Shown: piece after piece, positions 36,970-40,441 of the stretch | How positions within the stretch are numbered: position 1 is the first letter of the stretch | Layout: every line of letters starts with the position of its first letter | Assembly: GCA_003280445.1 (NCBI GenBank) | Contig: QCEW01000010.1 | Span: forward strand, 1-40,441 | Direction: 5' to 3' | Origin: Prochlorococcus sp. AG-363-A03 | Lineage (GTDB): Bacteria > Cyanobacteriota > Cyanobacteriia > PCC-6307 > Cyanobiaceae | DNA: 40,441 bases | Made by a program: the position numbers and the translations under genes | Notes under the pieces: generated by a model | Seen by the model: the letters and a program-made list of their open reading frames with translations, nothing else | Databases searched by the model: none | What the model was told of the DNA's origin: nothing

Positions 36970-37476
36970 TTAAGCTACCCATCCAATTACATATTTACTC
37001 CATTCTTTATGACGACCAGAATGAATTTGTTTTGTGGTTTCAAAACTCATATTATTTAAAGGTTTATAAGGTTTTGTTTTTAAAGGCATCTTTGCTTCCT
37101 CGGGGGTTCTATTCCCTTTCATTACATTGCATTGAAGACATGCCGTAATCACATTTTCCCAATTGTCAGTGCCTCCTCTACTGCGGGGTAAAACATGATC
37201 AATTGAAAGCTTTTTATTTTTCTGGCCACAATATTGACAACAGTTATTATCTCTTTGAAATATATTTTTTCTAGAAAGAGGAATATCACGATATGGAACT
37301 CTAATAAATTGTCTTAAGCGTATTACTGTGGGGGCTTTGATATCTTGCCTAATATTGTGTGAAGCATCTTCTTCAAGACTTTCAGCCTTGCCTTTAAGCA
37401 TTAAGACAGTCGCGCGACGCCATGAAGTGATGTTCAATGGCTCATAGGACGCATTCAAAACAAGAACTTGACCCAT
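36970..37476 (-). CDS. HNH endonuclease family protein
   Basis: 168 residues. The N-terminal half (VLVLNASYEPLNITSWRRAT) is the usual companion region in cyanobacterial HNH proteins. The HNH part has CQYC, SIDHVLPRSRGGTDNWENVI and CLQC with the following NVMKGNRT, so two CxxC zinc pairs (Cys80/83, Cys113/116) flank the Asp93-His94 catalytic pair. Such stand-alone HNH proteins are common in cyanobacteria with unknown targets; no methylase or phage context is nearby. Its start faces alr, and overlaps any upstream alr start by 2 bp. Confidence 0.85.
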   Translation of the reverse strand: MGQVLVLNASYEPLNITSWRRATVLMLKGKAESLEEDASHNIRQDIKAPTVIRLRQFIRVPYRDIPLSRKNIFQRDNNCCQYCGQKNKKLSIDHVLPRSRGGTDNWENVITACLQCNVMKGNRTPEEAKMPLKTKPYKPLNNMSFETTKQIHSGRHKEWSKYVIGWVA

Positions 37477-37558
37477 GCAAGCAAGCTATTTAAGCGGCAT
37501 GCTAGTGGCATTACAGCCTTGTTGCAGTTTCCCTTATTACATTGATTGCATGCAGAGT

Positions 37559-38758
37559 ATGTCAAAGGTCAATATGAGTGAAAGATCTTTCACTTTTGGT
37601 GGGAAAACTGGAAATGAAGTGAGCCCTGATCCTCGTAGTCGTGCATGGGTTGAGGTCGACTCGAAAGTTATTGAAAATAATTCAAGAGTCTTGAAAAACT
37701 TTGTTGGCAAAAATTGTTTACTAATGGCAGTTGTCAAAGCTGATGGATACGGACATGGTGCAGAGACGGTTGCTAGGTCTGCTTTGACAGGAGGCGCTGA
37801 CAGCCTTGGAGTAGCAACTTTAGAAGAGGGTATTCAATTAAGAAATGCTGGCTTGAAGTGTCAGATATTAATTCTTGGAAATCTAATTAATGCAGAAGAA
37901 CTTTATTCTTCTTTTTGTTGGGATCTTGTCCCTACAATTAGTGGAATTCGTGAGGCAATTATTTGCAATAACATCGCTGAAAATAATCATAAAAAATTTG
38001 TTATTCACTTAAAAGTGGATACTGGAATGACCAGACTTGGCTGCAATTGTAATGAAGTAAAAGAATTAATTTCAAAAATCGACTCTTTAGAAAATATATC
38101 TTTAAAGGGTATATATAGTCACTTGGCAATCGCTGATAAAGATTTAAGAAACACTACTAAACTAAACTTTACAAAGATTCAGTTAAATAGATTTGAAAAG
38201 GTTTTAAATGATTTGGGCACGAGGAATAAGCTTCTCTGTAGACACTTAGCAAATTCTGCGGGAACACTTTCTGATAGTCGTCTTCATTTTGATATGGTTC
38301 GAGTAGGACTGAGCTTATATGGTTATTTTCCAGCAAATGATTTTGAGTCTGATTTGAAACTGCGACCGGCCTTGAAAGTTAAGGCCCGAGTTACTTTGGT
38401 TAGGGAGGTAGAAAAAGGTATAGGAGTCGGTTACGGACATTTTTTTAAAACTCAAAGAAAAAGTAAGCTTGCTGTAGTTGCTATTGGCTATGCAGATGGT
38501 GTCAGCAGAAATCTTTCTGGAAAAATTTCTGCCTCGATAGATGGTGTTTTAGTGCCCCAAGTAGGCGCAATTGCAATGGATCAAATGGTTTTTGACATAA
38601 CAGATAAACCTGATATTAAAACAGGTCAAGTCTTCACACTTCTTGGAACTGACGGTGAAGTTTGTATTTCCCCCCAGAATTGGTGTGATTTGTCTGGATC
38701 AATTCCATGGGAAGTCCTTTGTAGTTTCAGAAATCGTCTTCCTCGAGTTGTCACTTAA
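37559..38758 (+). CDS. alr: Alanine racemase
   Basis: Makes D-alanine for peptidoglycan. PLP Lys60 is in MAVVKADGYGHGA (numbering from 37559). Other signatures: LKVDTGMTRLGC, CRHLANSAGTL, DMVRVGLSLYGYFP, GVGYGHFFKT with AIGYADGVSRNL, and GAIAMDQMVFD. The open frame runs up to ATG 37475, but the first 28 residues there are not family-like; ATG at 37559 or 37574 is the likely start (399 or 394 residues). It ends 61 bp before tRNA-Ser. Confidence 0.95.
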   Translation: MSKVNMSERSFTFGGKTGNEVSPDPRSRAWVEVDSKVIENNSRVLKNFVGKNCLLMAVVKADGYGHGAETVARSALTGGADSLGVATLEEGIQLRNAGLKCQILILGNLINAEELYSSFCWDLVPTISGIREAIICNNIAENNHKKFVIHLKVDTGMTRLGCNCNEVKELISKIDSLENISLKGIYSHLAIADKDLRNTTKLNFTKIQLNRFEKVLNDLGTRNKLLCRHLANSAGTLSDSRLHFDMVRVGLSLYGYFPANDFESDLKLRPALKVKARVTLVREVEKGIGVGYGHFFKTQRKSKLAVVAIGYADGVSRNLSGKISASIDGVLVPQVGAIAMDQMVFDITDKPDIKTGQVFTLLGTDGEVCISPQNWCDLSGSIPWEVLCSFRNRLPRVVT

Positions 38759-38818
38759 AATTTGAAGAGGAGCACATTCCAAATTTTTTGCGCTTTTACT
38801 TGATAAGGTATTGGGAAT

Positions 38819-38907
38819 GGAGAGGTGGCTGAGTGGTTGAAAGCGGCTCCCTGCTAAGGAGTTACAGGAGGTAACTTCTGTCGAGGGTTCGAATCCCTCC
38901 CTCTCCG
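38819..38907 (+). tRNA. tRNA-Ser (GCT)
   Basis: An 89-nt class II tRNA. The acceptor stem GGAGAGG pairs with CCTCTCC, discriminator G. The anticodon stem CTCCC/GGGAG-type region holds anticodon GCT, which reads AGC/AGT. A long variable arm (ACAGGAGGTAACTTCTGT) follows, and the T arm is GGGTTCGAATCCC. No CCA is encoded. It marks the end of the core gene run in this window. Confidence 0.95.
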
Positions 38908-39226
38908 TTTGTTATTGGTTCGGCCGAGGAAAAACATAGGCAAAGAAAAAACCTTTGAAGGCAAGCAATTTCAGGAGTTTCTTAGTTGGTAGATCAATAA
39001 GATAGGAAAATACAAATGCTCCTCGTCAGTCAAAGAGATCACATATCTACCATTATTTATTCAAGTTTTTGGAGGTCAATTTACTACGAAAAAAATTGAA
39101 AGAATATCGTTCTCGCTTTTTCTAAGATTTGTAGGTTAGGAACCCTACCTTTTTATATACGCTCTTCTGAACTCTCAAAAGGAATAGTTTGGTTACATAA
39201 AGAGGATGAGATTAGGTTTTTTAAAA
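38908..39226. other. Intergenic region after tRNA-Ser
   Basis: 319 bp between tRNA-Ser and the oxygenase gene end. I find no convincing gene. A 45-codon stretch open from 39100 to a TAA at 39235 has no usable start. The only structure is the hairpin at 39131-39149. Confidence 0.55.
39131..39154 (+). terminator. Terminator-like hairpin downstream of tRNA-Ser
   Basis: GTAGGTT pairs with AACCTAC, with one bulged C and an AGG loop (39131-39149), followed by CTTTTT (39149-39154). It is oriented on the + strand, 224 bp after the tRNA; also near the end of the minus-strand oxygenase gene. Confidence 0.45.
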
Positions 39227-39880
39227 TTAATAACTAAAATTTATCCAACCACTAATCATATATTTTAATCCAGATTTTAATATGTTGCCTCTATGTGCGT
39301 GGGTCCATTCAGCAGGCCAAATTAAAGTTAATCCTTTTTTTGGCTGTATATCAAAATCATAATTACTAAAGTATGTAGAACCACCTTCCTCTACATCATT
39401 CAAGTAAGTCATGAATACAAAAACGCGATGAAGTGTGCTCAAGCTAAAACGTTCAGTATGTATTTTCTTGAAATGCTGCCCAGGTTTATATCTAACCATT
39501 GCGAATGCCCCTATTTCATATTCTCTAGGATTATTTTCTAAAAACTCCCATTGAGAAATATAGTCTTTATGACATTTATGAATTTCTTCGATATATGTTT
39601 TAAAAATTTCATTTCCTGGTAAAAGTATATCTTTTGGTTTTATAGATATATCTGTAGTGTCTTTAGATTCTGTATTTAATCCCGAGGAGGTTACCCCTAA
39701 ATATTGCTTGCTTTTATTTGCTTCAAAATAATTTATTAATTCATCACATAATGAGGTTGGTTTGATAATCCAGGAGCTAATAAATGTGGGATTAGATTTT
39801 GGCTTTCCTGATATTACTCTTTCCATTATTTCAAAAACTTTATTGTTTTTGATGAAGAACGATAATCCATTATTACACAT
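39227..39880 (-). CDS. 2OG-Fe(II) oxygenase (prolyl 4-hydroxylase-like)
   Basis: Up to 217 residues. The double-stranded beta-helix core shows FAMVRYKPGQHFKKIHTERF, where His141-x-Glu143 would replace the common HxD, then VFMTYLNDVEEGGSTYF, and WPAEWTHAHRGNI with the distal His, followed by KYMISGWINF with the 2-oxoglutarate-binding basic residue. The family hydroxylates protein prolines or other substrates. The first residues (CNNGLSFFIKNNK) resemble a linker that in related proteins follows a TPR array. The upstream TPR frame is open through this point in another frame, so this is probably the C-terminal half of a broken TPR-oxygenase gene, with the start codon at 39880 uncertain. Confidence 0.75.
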   Translation of the reverse strand: MCNNGLSFFIKNNKVFEIMERVISGKPKSNPTFISSWIIKPTSLCDELINYFEANKSKQYLGVTSSGLNTESKDTTDISIKPKDILLPGNEIFKTYIEEIHKCHKDYISQWEFLENNPREYEIGAFAMVRYKPGQHFKKIHTERFSLSTLHRVFVFMTYLNDVEEGGSTYFSNYDFDIQPKKGLTLIWPAEWTHAHRGNILKSGLKYMISGWINFSY

Positions 39881-40441
39881 CCATTTCCTTCTCTTAATTT
39901 CTGAATACCTTCTTTATGCTTACCTTGTCTCATTAAAACTGATCCAAGTGCGGAAATTACATTATCTAAGCTTTTATTGAGACTAATCGCTTTACGTAGT
40001 GATACTTCTGCTTCTTGTAATTTGCCAAGATCTTTCAATATGATCCCCAGATTGGAGTGCGCCTCTGCGTAATCCGGTTTGAGTTCAATTGCTTTTCGAG
40101 TTGATACCTCTGCTTCTTGTGGTTTACCAAGATCTCTCAATACAGTTCCCAGATTGGAATGTGCCTCTGCGTAATCAAGTTTAATTTCAATTGCCTTGCG
40201 GTAAGAGATTTCTGCTTCTTTTAAGTTGCCAAGATCTTTCAATATATTTCCCAGATTTAAATGCGCCTCTGCGTTATCAGCTTTAATTTCAATTGCTTTT
40301 CGATATGAGATTTCTGCTTCTTGTGATTTGCCAAGATCTCTTAATATGATTCCAAGATTGTAGTACGTATCTGCGTAATCAGGATTGAGTTTAATTGCTT
40401 TGCGAGTCGATACTTCTGCTTCTTGTTATTTGCCAAGATCT
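39826..40441 (-). pseudogene. TPR-repeat protein, interrupted (partial at window end)
   Basis: Minus-strand array of 34-residue tetratricopeptide repeats of the form DLGK-x-QEAE-x-S-x-RKAI-x-LKPDYAEAHSNLGxILK. Reading from the window edge there are five units, then a partial unit and LREGNG. The unit nearest the edge has TAA at 40426-40428 where its neighbour has TCA. After that stop the only usable start is TTG at 40242, leaving 138 codons. The downstream end runs 55 bp into the oxygenase in another frame. The array probably binds other proteins; the breaks suggest a decaying or phase-variable gene. The window edge hides the upstream part. Confidence 0.65.
39931..40440 (-). repeat. Tandem 102-bp TPR-coding repeats
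   Basis: Five units with 102-bp period: 40440-40339, 40338-40237, 40236-40135, 40134-40033 and 40032-39931. Each starts with GATCTTGGCAA or GATCTTGGTAA on the minus strand. Similarity is high at the DNA level for the first four and fades in the fifth. Such arrays change copy number by slippage or recombination. Confidence 0.85.

Noticed and set aside
36963-36976. Palindrome AGCTTAAGCT at the prfA/HNH junction
   Set aside because: Short self-complementary sequence with no loop and no T tract; probably chance.
37475-37558. Longer start for alanine racemase
   Set aside because: The first 28 residues from ATG 37475 are not family-like and would overlap the divergent HNH start; a start at 37559 or 37574 fits better.
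39016-39099. A 27-codon frame starting ATG 39016 in the gap after tRNA-Ser
   Set aside because: No ribosome binding site, no recognisable composition, and such short frames are common in AT-rich DNA.
39100-39237. A 45-codon stretch open up to TAA at 39235
   Set aside because: Starts directly behind a stop, has no usable start codon, and I recognise no family; it could be a gene remnant but this cannot be supported.
39931-40440. Regular 102-bp repeats that might suggest a CRISPR-like array
   Set aside because: The period equals 34 codons, and translation gives clear TPR units; there are no unique spacers.

Overview
The window looks like a chromosome segment from a low-GC marine picocyanobacterium, most likely a low-light-type Prochlorococcus. 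The reasons are its AT-rich base composition, very short intergenic gaps, and cyanobacterial genes: ndhN, ldpA, a cyanobacterial-type gshA, a CAAD-domain membrane protein, a DUF2839 protein and a CrtD-like carotenoid enzyme. The gene order also matches what I recall for this genus (trpE-gshA-ppc, then recF-speD, then a ribosomal-protein supercluster starting at rplC and running to prfA). No search was run, so the strain is not identified.

Bases 1-20074 are housekeeping genes on both strands. They comprise: the 3' end of trpE; gshA; ppc; a GNAT-like protein; tRNA-Arg(CCG); recF, which seems to need an ATT start; speD; a LarE-type PP-loop sulfur transferase; a fused, duplicated CobO-like protein; an E1-like MoeB-rhodanese protein next to a JAMM metalloprotease; a CAAD protein; a fructosamine-kinase-family protein; a CrtD-like oxidoreductase; tyrA; a helicase-like protein without ATPase motifs; a DUF2839 protein; recA with a LexA-box-like site upstream; a HAD hydrolase; tRNA-Gln(TTG); ldpA; and ndhN.

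Bases 20075-36957 hold one long ribosomal-protein cluster on the + strand: rplC-D-W-B, rpsS, rplV, rpsC, rplP, rpmC, rpsQ, rplN-X-E, rpsH, rplF-R, rpsE, rplO, secY, adk, rpmJ, rpsM, rpsK, rpoA, rplQ, truA, rplM, rpsI, rpmE, prfA. It lacks rpsJ, rpsN, rpmD and infA inside the cluster. L36 and L31 are both forms without the zinc ligands. The 369-bp leader before rplC contains a GC-rich hairpin and a convincing intrinsic-terminator shape with a competing pairing partner, so it may be an attenuator or a small RNA gene. This is the least explained structure in the window. Several smaller hairpins lie between cistrons.

Bases 36958-40441 hold an HNH nuclease, alanine racemase and tRNA-Ser(GCT), where the core genes end. 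Beyond the tRNA is a gene-poor stretch, and then, on the minus strand, a 2OG-Fe(II) oxygenase domain and an array of 102-bp TPR repeats. These two look like a single TPR-oxygenase gene broken by a frame change and by a one-base nonsense change in a repeat unit. No CRISPR array, insertion sequence or rRNA was seen.
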